This document shows positions 49,772 to 58,811 of a stretch of DNA of 64,000 nucleotides, piece by piece (position 1 is the first letter of the stretch; every line of letters begins with the position of its first letter). This DNA comes from Hymenobacter negativus. Lineage in GTDB: Bacteria > Bacteroidota > Bacteroidia > Cytophagales > Hymenobacteraceae. Location: NCBI RefSeq assembly GCF_016056375.1, contig NZ_JAEDAE010000012.1, forward strand, positions 95,849 through 159,848, given 5' to 3'. Position numbers and translations under genes: made by a program. The notes under the pieces are model-generated. The model did not search any database. It had not been told where the DNA came from and worked only from the letters and a program-made list of their open reading frames with translations.

Positions 49772-50160
49772 AACTCGTCGCCGGGGTCCAGCGCGAAATA
49801 CTCCAGCACGTGCCATTTCAGCATGCGCTCTTGCTCTTTCAGGTTGGCAAATGGCACGGGGCGCAGCAGCTTGTAGTGCGGCCAGCCGTCGGCGTCTACA
49901 TGCGTCTTCTCGTAGTGCCCGCTGAGGCTGAAAAGGCGGCAGGTGGCAATGTGCATCAGGTCCTGTTTTTCCTCCTTGGTGAAGGTGCTGAGGCCTTGAT
50001 TCAGCTCCTGAATACCGATGAGTAGCAACAGTGCATTCAAATCGGGGCGCTTGCCAAAACGGGCTTCCATCTCCACCATCAGGGTTTCCCAGCGGGCGTC
50101 GAAGTCGGCTTCATCCTCGTCGGGGTGGCCGATGGGGCCGTGGTTCAGGTCGTCGCTCAT
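49768..50160 (-). CDS. Conserved hypothetical cytoplasmic protein
   Basis: The 130-residue protein has an acidic Asp/Glu-rich start (GHPDEDEADFDARWETLMVE), a helical middle with LNALLLLIGIQELNQGLSTF and TKEEKQDLMHIATCRLFSLS, and ends in KWHVLEYFALDPGDEL. No signal peptide or membrane segment is seen. The family is widespread in Bacteroidota but unnamed. Its start overlaps the stop of the CMD gene by 4 bases, so the two are translationally coupled. The stop codon is in a REPIN-like arm. Confidence 0.75.
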   Translation of the reverse strand: MSDDLNHGPIGHPDEDEADFDARWETLMVEMEARFGKRPDLNALLLLIGIQELNQGLSTFTKEEKQDLMHIATCRLFSLSGHYEKTHVDADGWPHYKLLRPVPFANLKEQERMLKWHVLEYFALDPGDEL

Positions 50161-50570
50161 GCGTGGGGTTGGCCGTCGTGCTCGGCCTTGTGGGCGGCCA
50201 GGGCAGCGCCATCGTGGGCACCCGCGCCAGCTTCCGATTTTAGAATTTCCCAGTACTCCACCGCGCGGCGGAAATGCGGAATCACAATGCTGCCGCCGAT
50301 GATGTTGGCAATAGCAAACACCTCGTAAATCTCCTCATCGGTGAGCTTTTCCTCGAAGCATTTGCCCACGTGGTACTTGATGCAGTCGTCGCAGCGCAGC
50401 ACCATAGAACAGGCCAGGCCCAGCATTTCCTTGGTTTTCACGTCGAGCGCGCCGGCCGCGTAAGTATTAGTATCGAGGTTGAAAAACCGCTTAATGACCT
50501 TGTTGTCGGCTGCCATAATGGTGGCGTTCATCCGCTGGCGGTACTCGTTAAATTCGGTTACTTGGGACAT
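50157..50570 (-). CDS. Carboxymuconolactone decarboxylase family (AhpD-like) protein
   Basis: The 137-residue protein has the CMD fold and the redox motif CDDCIKYH in the position of the AhpD catalytic Cys-x-x-Cys-His, preceded by KTKEMLGLACSMVLRC and followed by EIYEVFAIANIIGGSIVIPH. Such proteins are disulfide reductases in peroxide defence or aromatic metabolism. The intact Cys pair suggests redox activity. It is upstream of and coupled to the 130-residue hypothetical gene. Confidence 0.9.
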   Translation of the reverse strand: MSQVTEFNEYRQRMNATIMAADNKVIKRFFNLDTNTYAAGALDVKTKEMLGLACSMVLRCDDCIKYHVGKCFEEKLTDEEIYEVFAIANIIGGSIVIPHFRRAVEYWEILKSEAGAGAHDGAALAAHKAEHDGQPHA

Positions 50571-50593
50571 ATTAAAGGGAGGTTGATAGGATG

Positions 50594-50694
50594 GTAGCCC
50601 GGCATGCAGAGCGTAGCATCTTTATAGAGGTACTAACTCAGGTCATAACAACGAAGCGGTAAAGATGCTTCGCAACGCTCTGCATGGCGGGCTA
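50594..50694. repeat. GTAG-headed inverted repeat with TGCAGAGCG arms
   Basis: GTAG (50594), then CCCGGCATGCAGAGCG, pairs with the inverted right unit 50660-50694 ending GGCGGGCTA, with a five-base gap in one arm. It lies between the divergent CMD and comF genes and the right arm runs up to the ORF start region of comF. Confidence 0.65.
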
Positions 50695-50751
50695 ATTCCA
50701 GCTACATTGCTTCTCCAAAATTACTCCCAAACCCTTCCCCACTCTACCGCC

Positions 50752-51453
50752 ATGCTCCGTACCCTGTGGGCCGATTTCATCGGCCTCATCTACCCTCGCC
50801 TGTGCCTGGCCTGCCGCGAGCCACTTGTGACCGGCGAGACGCATCTCTGCACCGGCTGCCGGGCCGAGCTGCCCTACACCGACTTCCACCTGCTGCCGCC
50901 CGACCAGAACCCGCTCGGCCGCCGCTTCTGGGGCAAGCTGCCCATCCGCCATGCCCTGAGCTACCTGCGCTTTGTGCGCCACGGCCGGGTGCAGCACCTG
51001 CTGCACGAGCTCAAGTACCAGGGCCAGCGCGACGTAGGCACCGCCCTCGGCCAGCTCTACGGGGCCGAGCTGCACGCCGCCGGCCTGGCCACCGATTTCG
51101 ACCTCATCATTCCCGTGCCGCTGCACCCGCGCAAGCTGGCCAAGCGCGGCTACAACCAGGCCGCCGCCTTTGCCACCGGCCTGGCCGAGGGCCTAAAAAT
51201 CCCGGCTGCCAACACCGCCCTGCGCCGCACCACTAATACCAAAACCCAAACCAAAAAGAACCGCGCCCAGCGCTGGGAAAACGTGGCTACGGTCTTTGAA
51301 ATCGAAGACCCCGCTTCGGTTATCGGGCGCCGCATCCTCATAGTCGACGACGTGCTCACCACCGGCGCTACCCTCGAAGCCTGCGGCGCGGTGCTGCTGG
51401 CGGCTGGCGCGGCCGAGGTCAGCATCGCCGCCATTGCATGTGCGGACAGGTAA
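50752..51453 (+). CDS. ComF family phosphoribosyltransferase-like protein
   Basis: From ATG 50752 the protein has 233 residues. The N-terminus has a zinc-like pair (CLACREPLVTGETHLCTGC), and the C-terminus has the PRTase motif ILIVDDVLTTGATLEACGAVLLAAGA (quoted as ILIVDDVLTTGATL and EACGAVLLAAGA), the PRPP-binding site of ComF/GntX. ComF proteins are needed for DNA uptake in competent bacteria. This one also occurs in non-competent Bacteroidota. It converges on gldJ with a terminator between. Confidence 0.92.
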   Translation: MLRTLWADFIGLIYPRLCLACREPLVTGETHLCTGCRAELPYTDFHLLPPDQNPLGRRFWGKLPIRHALSYLRFVRHGRVQHLLHELKYQGQRDVGTALGQLYGAELHAAGLATDFDLIIPVPLHPRKLAKRGYNQAAAFATGLAEGLKIPAANTALRRTTNTKTQTKKNRAQRWENVATVFEIEDPASVIGRRILIVDDVLTTGATLEACGAVLLAAGAAEVSIAAIACADR

Positions 51454-51483
51454 GTCACCAATCATCCGAAAGCGTAAGTCATA

Positions 51484-51518
51484 AAAAAAGGCCGCTCCTG
51501 ATTCAGGAGCGGCCTTTT
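51484..51518. terminator. Bidirectional terminator between comF and gldJ
   Basis: AAAAGGCCGCTCCTG and CAGGAGCGGCCTTTT form a perfect 15-base stem around ATT, with A and T runs on either side. It serves the converging comF (plus) and gldJ (minus). Confidence 0.92.
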
Positions 51519-51535
51519 CTACTTTATCGGGTCGA

Positions 51536-52804
51536 TTACTTGTTCGAGCCGGCGTTAATCATTGCGCAACGGAAACCGATAGTTGCCGTGGCCGAATCCT
51601 CGGCCATGAAGCGGCGCGTGCCGGGCGAGAGCCAGTAGGCCACATCGCGCCACGAACCGCCTTTGTACACGCGCACGTGGTCGTCAATCAGCGACTGATA
51701 GCCTTTCTTGTCGTACTTCTCGGCCGGGTCACCCACGCCGTTGCGACGGAAGGGGTTCAGGTCTTCCACGTCCTGGAACGACAGGGGACGGTACACGTCT
51801 TGCACCCACTCGTTCACGTTGCCGGCCATGTTGTAGAGGCCGTAATCATTGGGCGGGTAGGCGTACACCTGCTCCGTAATCATGGCGCCGTCGTTCAGGC
51901 TACCGGCGATGCCGGCGTAGTCACCCCGGCCGCGCTTGAAGTTGGCCAGGAACTGGCCCTGCTTGCGGCCGTAGGCGTTGCGGGTCGATTTGCCATCCCA
52001 GGGATAAATACGCTTCTCCTCCTGGTTTTCGTTGCCCACTTCCTGGGTGCCCACAAGAGCCTGAGCAGCGTATTCCCACTCGGCTTCTGTGGGGAGACGG
52101 TAGTTGGGCAGCGTGTTGCCGTTTTCGATGGAAGTGCTGTTTTTGCCCGTAGCCAGAGCGCCAGCAGCACCGGCCGTGCCTTCGGCACCGGCAGCAGCGC
52201 CTTTGTCTTTCTTCTTGCCAAACAGGCCGCCTTTGCCCGATTTGCTGTCGCCACCAGCGGCGAGGCGCTCGTTTACCTTGGCGGTACGCCAGGTGCAATA
52301 GTCATCGGCCTGCAGCCAGCTCACGCCCACTACGGGGAAGAAGCGGAAGCCGGGATAACGCAGGTAGTAGGTCACGTAGGGGTCGTTGAACGACAGGTCG
52401 CGTGCCCATACGGTGGTGTCGGGCAGGGCCGAGCGGTAAAACTCTTCGGCCGAGTCGGTGCGGATGAAGTGCAGGTATTCCAGCCAGTGAATGTTGGCCA
52501 CCTCGGCTTCGTCCATGTAGAACGAGGCAATGGTTACCGTGCGCTCGATGTTGTCGTGCGTCATGGTCACGTCTTCCTCCTGCGAACCCAGTACCGTGCG
52601 GCCGCCTTCAATAAACACGAGGCCAGGGCCTTCGGGAATTTTCTTGAAGTTGGCGACTGCCATGCCCTTCTCGGTGTTGTATTCGATACCCGTCGTAGAG
52701 GAATATTTACCAGGGTTCGAAGCCGTCGCCGGACCCTTTTTGCCACAGCCGGTGAGGGCTATCGCGCCCACCAAGACTAAGCGTAGATAATTATTTAATT
52801 TCAT
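51536..52804 (-). CDS. gldJ: GldJ-like gliding-motility lipoprotein (SUMF domain)
   Basis: The 422-residue protein starts with a lipoprotein signal (YLRLVLVGAIALTGC). It has a formylglycine-generating-enzyme-like SUMF domain: GLVFIEGGRTVLGSQEED, FYMDEAEVANIHWLEYLHF, FPVVGVSWLQADDYCTWRT, YRLPTEAEWEYAAQAL, YNMAGNVNEWVQDVYRP, YKGGSWRDVAYWLSPGTRRF and TIGFRCA. The MDEAEVAN-WL-ALPDTTVWARD and the long order match GldJ of Flavobacterium, which is needed for gliding and stability of other Gld proteins. A Gly/Ala/Lys-rich insert (KSGKGGLFGKKKDKGAAAG) splits the domain. It precedes porP/sprF and OmpA genes in the same region. Confidence 0.88.
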   Translation of the reverse strand: MKLNNYLRLVLVGAIALTGCGKKGPATASNPGKYSSTTGIEYNTEKGMAVANFKKIPEGPGLVFIEGGRTVLGSQEEDVTMTHDNIERTVTIASFYMDEAEVANIHWLEYLHFIRTDSAEEFYRSALPDTTVWARDLSFNDPYVTYYLRYPGFRFFPVVGVSWLQADDYCTWRTAKVNERLAAGGDSKSGKGGLFGKKKDKGAAAGAEGTAGAAGALATGKNSTSIENGNTLPNYRLPTEAEWEYAAQALVGTQEVGNENQEEKRIYPWDGKSTRNAYGRKQGQFLANFKRGRGDYAGIAGSLNDGAMITEQVYAYPPNDYGLYNMAGNVNEWVQDVYRPLSFQDVEDLNPFRRNGVGDPAEKYDKKGYQSLIDDHVRVYKGGSWRDVAYWLSPGTRRFMAEDSATATIGFRCAMINAGSNK

Positions 52805-52873
52805 AACAAAGTTAAAACCAGTATGGGTGAGGAGGGGTTAGCTAGCGCAATTAGGACGCAATAATACAAAATA

Positions 52874-53938
52874 TTAAAATATCGGGCAAGGGGCTGCCGG
52901 ATAAACTCGCCTTTTTAGGCGACGATGGGCATTTTCCAATCGGTCAAACGCCCGCAGCGCCAATGTTACCTCGTGGGCACCGCCCAAATCGGCACTTAGG
53001 CGGCTCAGACCCACGTCGTAGCTGTAGCCCAGGCGCAGGCCACCGGCCTGAATGCCTGCCACCACAGCCATCACGTGTTGGGGGCTAACGCTGCCGGGTA
53101 CTGAAATATTGCGATACACTGCGCCGAGCGTAACCGGCGAAGCCGTGAAGTACACGCCCGTTTCGACGCGCTGCGAACCGCCCTGGCGGGTGTAGGCCGC
53201 CACTGGCGTGTAGCTGACTTCGCGGGTAGCAATACCTGGTCCGGGTTTGATAACGAAGAATTTATAGCCGCCGGAGAGACTTAGCAAAAGTGGGAGCTGG
53301 CTTTGCTGGCGAAAGCCCAGGCTGGGCTGGTTGAGGTGCTGCCCGGCCAGACTAATCCAGCCTTGCTCAGAATACACCACCGTGCCGGTGCCCACGCTGA
53401 AATAGTTGACGGGCGCAAAATCGAGGGCTTCGGACGTGGGGCCGCTCACGCTGCCGTCTTCCCGAATCTGGTCGCCGAACACAAAATTGTCATATCCCAC
53501 GCGCTGCCGGCCGTAGCTGGCACGTAGGCCTCCGCTCAAGGCTATTTTTTCGGTGAGGCGGGTGTGGTAGGCGTAGAGACCGCCGATTTCGAGGCGGGTA
53601 TAGCCCACCGAGCCGGTGCGGTCCTGGTTGATGAGCAGACCCAGAGCGTGGTGCTGGCCCGGCGTGTTGGTGCGCAGGTCGGCCCCGAGCTGGGTGCTCA
53701 CGAACGAGCCCGCCAGGCTGGGAAACTGGTTGCGGTAGCTCAGCGTGACGCTGTAGTCATCGACCAGGCCCGTGAAAGCCGGGTTGGTGTGCAGCCGGGT
53801 GGCAAAGGGCTGGGAAAAAAAGACGTCCTGGGCCCGTGCGCCAACGGTGGTGCCCGCCGCCAGCAGCCCGGCCAGCGAGGCAGGGCGTATCAGCTTGCTA
53901 AACAACGAGGAAGAAGGCACGGGCATACGGACCGGCAT
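52874..53938 (-). CDS. PorP/SprF family outer-membrane protein of type IX secretion
   Basis: The 354-residue protein has a signal peptide (LIRPASLAGLLAAGTTVGARA) then the family start QDVFFSQPFATRLHTNPAFT, followed by VTLSYRNQFPSLAGSFVSTQ, GLLINQDRTGSVGYTRLEIG and the beta-rich YAYHTRLTEKIALSGGLRAS. PorP/SprF proteins are outer-membrane barrels of the type IX secretion or gliding apparatus. A second ATG at 53926 is in frame, and the choice between them is open. It is downstream of the OmpA gene by 79 bases, a usual pairing. Confidence 0.9.
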   Translation of the reverse strand: MPVRMPVPSSSLFSKLIRPASLAGLLAAGTTVGARAQDVFFSQPFATRLHTNPAFTGLVDDYSVTLSYRNQFPSLAGSFVSTQLGADLRTNTPGQHHALGLLINQDRTGSVGYTRLEIGGLYAYHTRLTEKIALSGGLRASYGRQRVGYDNFVFGDQIREDGSVSGPTSEALDFAPVNYFSVGTGTVVYSEQGWISLAGQHLNQPSLGFRQQSQLPLLLSLSGGYKFFVIKPGPGIATREVSYTPVAAYTRQGGSQRVETGVYFTASPVTLGAVYRNISVPGSVSPQHVMAVVAGIQAGGLRLGYSYDVGLSRLSADLGGAHEVTLALRAFDRLENAHRRLKRRVYPAAPCPIF

Positions 53939-54017
53939 AACGCCAAGCCGGCGCGAATTAGTGCGCCGGGCTGGCGAAGATACGGCCCGACCTACTGAAG
54001 CTGGGAGCGGCCAGAAC

Positions 54018-55235
54018 TCATTTTTGCACCACTTTCACGCTCAAGCGGCGGTTCTGGGCACGACCTTCCTCGGTGGCGTTGGAGGCGATGGAATAATTGG
54101 GACCATAACCCCGGGCGTCGAGGCGGCTGGGGCTCACGCCCATTTCAACCAGGCTGGCCCAGGCGGTGCGGGCGCGGGCTTCGCTCAATGCCTTGTTTAC
54201 CTTATAGGTACCGGTGTCGTCGGTGTAGCCGCCGAGCTTGAGCCGGGCTTTGGGGTAGGCGCGTAGCAGCGTGGCAATGTTGCGCAGCTGGCTCACGGAT
54301 TCGGGCGTGAGTGTGGCCTTGCCGGCTTCGAAATACACCCGGTCGAAATTATACCAGCCCCGGGTCAGGTCCACGGTGTCGACCTGCACCTGCGGGTCGC
54401 TCAGGAAGCGGAACAGGTAGCTTTCGGTGGAGTTGGTCCCGACGTTGGCGATGGACCCGCCGCCGGGCAGTTTGAGGCTGGTGGGCTGGCCGGTTTCGTA
54501 CAGGTAGTTGCCGGTTTTAACATCGAAATGGCCGGGCACGATGGGGTCGGCCACGCGGGCAGTAGGCCGGCGGACTGAGTAACGCGACCGCCGCGAAGTG
54601 GCTGGCGCTGCAGCTTCTGAGGAATTTGGTGCGGCTGGGCCTGCCGTGGGAGCTGGCTCAGCGGAAGCCACCGGAGCAGCCGGCAGTAGGCTTGGCGCAG
54701 CCGGAGAGGGCGTACTGACCGTGTGCGTGGCCGTTGGCTTGGCATTGGCGGCGGTGCGGGCGGTGCGCGGGGCACTGCTGAGGTCGGTCACCAGTACGGG
54801 GCCGCCTACCACGGCCTCGCTGGCCAAGGCTAGTGTGGGGGTGCTGGCCGGGCTGTTGCGACTGCTGCTGGTTTTGGCCGGCACATCGCCGAGCTTGTTG
54901 AGCGTGACAGTGAAGTTGGCGGTTTTGCCAGTTTCAAGGAAAACATTCTCAACGGTTTGCGGACGGTAACCGCCCTCCCCTACCCGAATCAGGTACGGGC
55001 CGCCCACCATGAGATTGGCAACCGTGAAGTGGCCCGATGCGTCGGTGGCGGCGGCGTGGCGCGCGCCGGATGGCAGGTGGATAACCGTGATGGCCGCGCC
55101 CGGCAGCGGAGCCTGCGAGTCGGATTGCACGCTGCCCATGAGGCTCATGGCCGCAGTTTGAGCCCGCGCGGGCTGCATCGTTGCCGGTAGCCAACCCAAC
55201 GCAACCAACGAAATAGCAGGTAAAAAATGCTTCAT
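54018..55235 (-). CDS. OmpA-family peptidoglycan-binding protein with carboxypeptidase-regulatory-like domain
   Basis: From ATG 55235 the protein has 405 residues. A signal peptide (FLPAISLVALGWLPATMQP, then ARA) is followed by a beta domain of the carboxypeptidase regulatory-like type (VQSDSQAPLPGAAITVIHLP), an Ala/Pro/Ser-rich linker (about 115-215), and a C-terminal OmpA domain with YFEAGKATLTPESVSQLRNI, LKLGGYTDDTGTYKVNKALS and NRRLSVKVVQK, with the NRRLS-type peptidoglycan-binding residues. The OmpA-like C-terminus would anchor the protein to peptidoglycan. It is the usual partner of PorP/SprF (PorE-like). Confidence 0.88.
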   Translation of the reverse strand: MKHFLPAISLVALGWLPATMQPARAQTAAMSLMGSVQSDSQAPLPGAAITVIHLPSGARHAAATDASGHFTVANLMVGGPYLIRVGEGGYRPQTVENVFLETGKTANFTVTLNKLGDVPAKTSSSRNSPASTPTLALASEAVVGGPVLVTDLSSAPRTARTAANAKPTATHTVSTPSPAAPSLLPAAPVASAEPAPTAGPAAPNSSEAAAPATSRRSRYSVRRPTARVADPIVPGHFDVKTGNYLYETGQPTSLKLPGGGSIANVGTNSTESYLFRFLSDPQVQVDTVDLTRGWYNFDRVYFEAGKATLTPESVSQLRNIATLLRAYPKARLKLGGYTDDTGTYKVNKALSEARARTAWASLVEMGVSPSRLDARGYGPNYSIASNATEEGRAQNRRLSVKVVQK

Positions 55236-55672
55236 GTGAACGCAGTAATAACGGGGCAAGGTCTTAGGCGGAAAGACGTGTTTTTAATATGCAGTTGGAT
55301 AACAAATGATTTTGCAGATTAGCGGATGGGGTTAAACAACCTTTTCAGGATATGAATAAGATAGCAACCACAAATAGAAAAACCACAGCGTCCATTCCCG
55401 GCCAAAGATAGTACAAAAGTGCATTTAGAATAATTAGACAATAAGTTATAAGTAATCTAATTTGATGTTTTTGTTTTTTGATAATGCGCTTACCTCGGGA
55501 GTGGAATGATTGATTGGGGTGGCTAATGGCCAAAGCGGCTTCAATGCCAATTGCGGCACCGCCACGCGTTATTACCGCTCTATTAAAATGGCTTGCTCGT
55601 CGATTTGGGCTCAAATGTGGCACAGGCAGCGTTTTACCTTTGTTGAGATTAATCCATTTAAAAGGACTTGCT
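55236..55672. promoter_or_regulatory. Long AT-rich intergenic leader before the AsmA gene
   Basis: This 437-base gap has no convincing gene. A minus-strand frame (55345 to about 55500) has a hydrophobic tail reading ITYCLIILNALLYYLWPGMD but no good start. On the plus strand TACCTTTG (55635-55642) matches the TAnnTTTG -7 element and lies 30 bases upstream of the AsmA start. AAAAGGA precedes the ATG as a ribosome-binding site. The OmpA gene's promoter is presumably on the minus strand in the same gap, not identified. Confidence 0.6.
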
Positions 55673-58600
55673 ATGCGAAAGATTTTGTTGGGGCTGCTGG
55701 CTTTGGTTATCGTGCTGGTGCTGGCGGCGGTGGCGGCGCCCTTTCTGTTTAAAGACAAGCTGCGCGCCCTGGCCGACAAGCAGATTGCCCAGCGCGTGCG
55801 GGCCAAGGTGCTCTACAATCCGGCCGATATCGATGTGAGCGTGTTCCACTCCTTCCCAGATTTGACGCTGGATATCAAGAACCTGCGGGTGATTGGGCTC
55901 GACTCATTTAGCCGCGACACGCTGGCCTATATGCCCAGCCTGCGCGTGGGCCTAGACGTGATGACGGTGATTAAGGGCCAGGAAATCAAGATTAACAACG
56001 TGGAGCTGGAGCGACCCGACCTGAGCCTGCGCCGCCTGAAAAGCGGCCGCGCCAACTGGGACGTGATGATTTCGGACTCGGCCGCCGCGGCAAAGGGGCA
56101 GGATACCAGCCAGGTGAGCCTGGCCATCAAGGGCTGGAAGCTGACCGACGGCCACCTGCGCTACGAGGATTTGACCCTGCCCTTCCGCATGGAAGCGCGC
56201 GGCGTGAACCACACCGGCAGCGGCGACTTTGCCAGCAACGTGTTCGACATGAAGTCGCAGACCACGGCCGCCGACCTGGACATGACCTATAACAACGTGG
56301 CCTATGTGACGGATAAAAAGCTCGACGCCGACGTGACGCTGAACATGGATTTGAATAAAAACCTGTACACGTTCAAGGATAATAAATTTAAGCTCAACGA
56401 CTTTCCGTTCAGCTTCGCGGGGGCCATTGGCCTGCCCAATGCCACGGACATTACTTACGACATCACGTTTAAGGCGCTGGAAACGGACTTCAAGACCCTG
56501 CTCAGCCTGGTGCCGGGTGCTTACACCGACAAGTTCAAGAATATTGAAACCAGCGGCAAGGTGGCGTTTGACGGCTTTGCCAAGGGCACGCAGACCGCCA
56601 CGCAGCTGCCCGGCTACGGCGTGAACCTGACCGTGACCAACGGCCAGTTCAAATACCCCGAACTGCCCCGCGCGGCCAAAAACATCAACCTGAAAATGCA
56701 GGTGAGCAACCCCACGGGCGTGACCAACGACGTGAAAGTCAACATTCCGCAGTTTCACCTCGACCTCGGGCCGGACCCGGTGGACGGCAACATTGCCATC
56801 GACGGCCTGAACCCGATGAAGGTGGACGGCCGCGTGAAGGCCAACGTGAACCTAGAAGAAGCCCTGAAAGTGTACCCGGTGAAGGATTTGGCCATGCGCG
56901 GGCAGTTTTTCGTGGATGGCACGGCGAAGGGAGTTTATTCGAAAACGCAGATGCCGGTGGTGAACGCGGCCATCCGGTTGAGCAATGGCTTCGTGAAATC
57001 GGCCAAATTCCCGGCTCCGATTGAGAACATTAACCTGAGCGGTACGGTGGTGAATACTACGGGCCAGGTGAATGATACTCAGATAAACCTGCCGCAGTTC
57101 CGGATGGTATTGGAGGGCGAGCCGCTGGAAGGTCGCCTCACGGCCCACAACATCGACAAGCCGGTGTTTGACACCAACGTGCGCGGCACGGTGGACTTGA
57201 CCAAAATCACGAAGATTTTCCCGTTGCAGGGCATGACCGTAACGGGCCGCGTGGCCGGCGACATCGCGGCCAAAGGCAACATGGCCGACGTGGAAGCCGG
57301 ACGCTACCAGAACGTGGTGGCCAGCGGGACCGTGAAGGCTACCAACGTGACGTATAAGAGCAAAGACCTGCCGCAGGGCGTGAAAATCAACTCGGGCACG
57401 GCTACTTTCAACAACAACCAGATTGCGCTGCAGAACGTGAACGGTGTGGCCGGCAGCTCCGATTTTGCGGCGTCGGGCACCATCAGCAACTACCTGGGCT
57501 ATCTGTTCACGCCGGGGCAGTCGCTGAAAGGTAACCTGACGGTTAACTCGCGCAATTTCAACGTGAACGAGTGGATGGTGGACGAGGTATCAGCTAAGCC
57601 CACGGTGGCGGCTACCGGCGGCAAGGCCCCGGCTAAAGCGGAAGGCGTGCTGCAGATTCCGAAGTTCTTTGACCTTGTGCTGAACAGCCACGTCGATAAC
57701 GTGACGTATGACAACCTGAAGCTGACCGATGCCAAGGGCGTGGTGACGGTGAACGACCAAACGGCTACACTCAAAGGGCTGACGTTTAACACGCTGGGTG
57801 GCAGCTTTGGCACCACGGGTAACTACAGCAGCAAGGATTTATCGCATCCGAAATTTAACTTCGGGCTGAATATCAATAACCTGAGTTTTCAGAAAGCCTT
57901 CTCGGCTTTCAATACCATCAAGACGCTGGTGCCGCTGGCCAGCCAAGTAGAGGGCGTGTTTGGTACCAACTTCAACGTGAGCGGCGAAATGGGGCCGGAT
58001 ATGTTCCCGAACCTGGCCACGCTGAGCGGCAAAGGCATTTTCGACGTGGTGAAGGCCGCCATCAACCAGTCGGAGGTGATGACCAAAATTGCCAGCCTGA
58101 CTACGCTGCCCGAGCTGAAAACGCTGGTGGTGGTGGATAAGAAAATCCAGGCCAACATCGTGAACGGCAACCTGGTGGTGCAGCCCTTCGACCTGACCAT
58201 TGGTGACGTGAAGATGAACATCGGCGGCTCGAACAGCCTGGCTGGTGTACTGTCCTACGTCACGGCCCTGAACGTGCCCACCGGCAAGCTCGGCACGGCC
58301 ATGAGCAGCCAGCTCACGCGCCTCACGGGCGTGAGCAACATCCAGGGCACCGACCGCGTGACGCTGGGCCTGAACATTGGCGGCACGGTGAAGGCGCCGG
58401 TGGTGAAGCTCACCAGCGGCAGCATGAAAGACCAGGGCAAAGCGCTGGTGCAGAATGTGGCCAAGCAGAAAGCCCTCGACCTGCTGGGCGTGAAGCCCCG
58501 CGCCGTGAGCAAGGAGGACAGCGTGCGCCGCGCCGGCCAGACCCCCGAAGAAGCCGCTGCCCAGGCCGAACTCGACAAAAAGCAACAGCGCATCGACGCT

Positions 58601-58705
58601 GCCAACAAGGCCAAAGAGCAACTGGCGAAGGGTTTTAACAGCCTCTTTAATAAGCCGAAACCCAAGCCCAAAGCCGTAGAGCCCGCCGATACTACCAAGC
58701 CCTAG
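55673..58705 (+). CDS. AsmA-family protein
   Basis: From ATG 55673 the protein has 1010 residues. The start is a single membrane anchor (MRKILLGLLALVIVLVLAAV) followed by a long beta-rich periplasmic body with the AsmA/DUF748 features: FHSFPDLTLDIKNLRVIGLD, LDVMTVIKGQEIKINNVELE, and repeated strands carrying DLTKITKIFPLQGMTVTGRV. AsmA-like proteins (AsmA, TamB, YhdP and the like) bridge the inner and outer membranes and move lipids or aid barrel assembly. The C-terminal lysine- and alanine-rich tail (EKQQRIDAANKAKEQLA-type region) is charged. A ribosome-binding site AAAAGGA precedes the start. It is followed by its own terminator. Confidence 0.92.
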   Translation: MRKILLGLLALVIVLVLAAVAAPFLFKDKLRALADKQIAQRVRAKVLYNPADIDVSVFHSFPDLTLDIKNLRVIGLDSFSRDTLAYMPSLRVGLDVMTVIKGQEIKINNVELERPDLSLRRLKSGRANWDVMISDSAAAAKGQDTSQVSLAIKGWKLTDGHLRYEDLTLPFRMEARGVNHTGSGDFASNVFDMKSQTTAADLDMTYNNVAYVTDKKLDADVTLNMDLNKNLYTFKDNKFKLNDFPFSFAGAIGLPNATDITYDITFKALETDFKTLLSLVPGAYTDKFKNIETSGKVAFDGFAKGTQTATQLPGYGVNLTVTNGQFKYPELPRAAKNINLKMQVSNPTGVTNDVKVNIPQFHLDLGPDPVDGNIAIDGLNPMKVDGRVKANVNLEEALKVYPVKDLAMRGQFFVDGTAKGVYSKTQMPVVNAAIRLSNGFVKSAKFPAPIENINLSGTVVNTTGQVNDTQINLPQFRMVLEGEPLEGRLTAHNIDKPVFDTNVRGTVDLTKITKIFPLQGMTVTGRVAGDIAAKGNMADVEAGRYQNVVASGTVKATNVTYKSKDLPQGVKINSGTATFNNNQIALQNVNGVAGSSDFAASGTISNYLGYLFTPGQSLKGNLTVNSRNFNVNEWMVDEVSAKPTVAATGGKAPAKAEGVLQIPKFFDLVLNSHVDNVTYDNLKLTDAKGVVTVNDQTATLKGLTFNTLGGSFGTTGNYSSKDLSHPKFNFGLNINNLSFQKAFSAFNTIKTLVPLASQVEGVFGTNFNVSGEMGPDMFPNLATLSGKGIFDVVKAAINQSEVMTKIASLTTLPELKTLVVVDKKIQANIVNGNLVVQPFDLTIGDVKMNIGGSNSLAGVLSYVTALNVPTGKLGTAMSSQLTRLTGVSNIQGTDRVTLGLNIGGTVKAPVVKLTSGSMKDQGKALVQNVAKQKALDLLGVKPRAVSKEDSVRRAGQTPEEAAAQAELDKKQQRIDAANKAKEQLAKGFNSLFNKPKPKPKAVEPADTTKP

Positions 58706-58744
58706 ACTTGGCCGGAAGCAACTTTGGCTGAATTGTTGGAGTAG

Positions 58745-58778
58745 AAGCCCCGACTATCTGATTGATAGTCGGGGCTTT
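58745..58778 (+). terminator. Terminator after the AsmA gene
   Basis: AAGCCCCGACTATC pairs perfectly with GATAGTCGGGGCTT around TGATT, 40 bases after the stop. The following run is short (TTTG), so it may be weak. Confidence 0.8.
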
Positions 58779-58811
58779 GTACTAATTCAATAATCAACTA
58801 ACACTGACGCT

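Noticed and set aside
55345..55806. Minus-strand frame with a hydrophobic C-terminus
   Set aside because: It runs through the AsmA gene start on the opposite strand and has no plausible start codon near the hydrophobic segment. Noted in the intergenic entry only.
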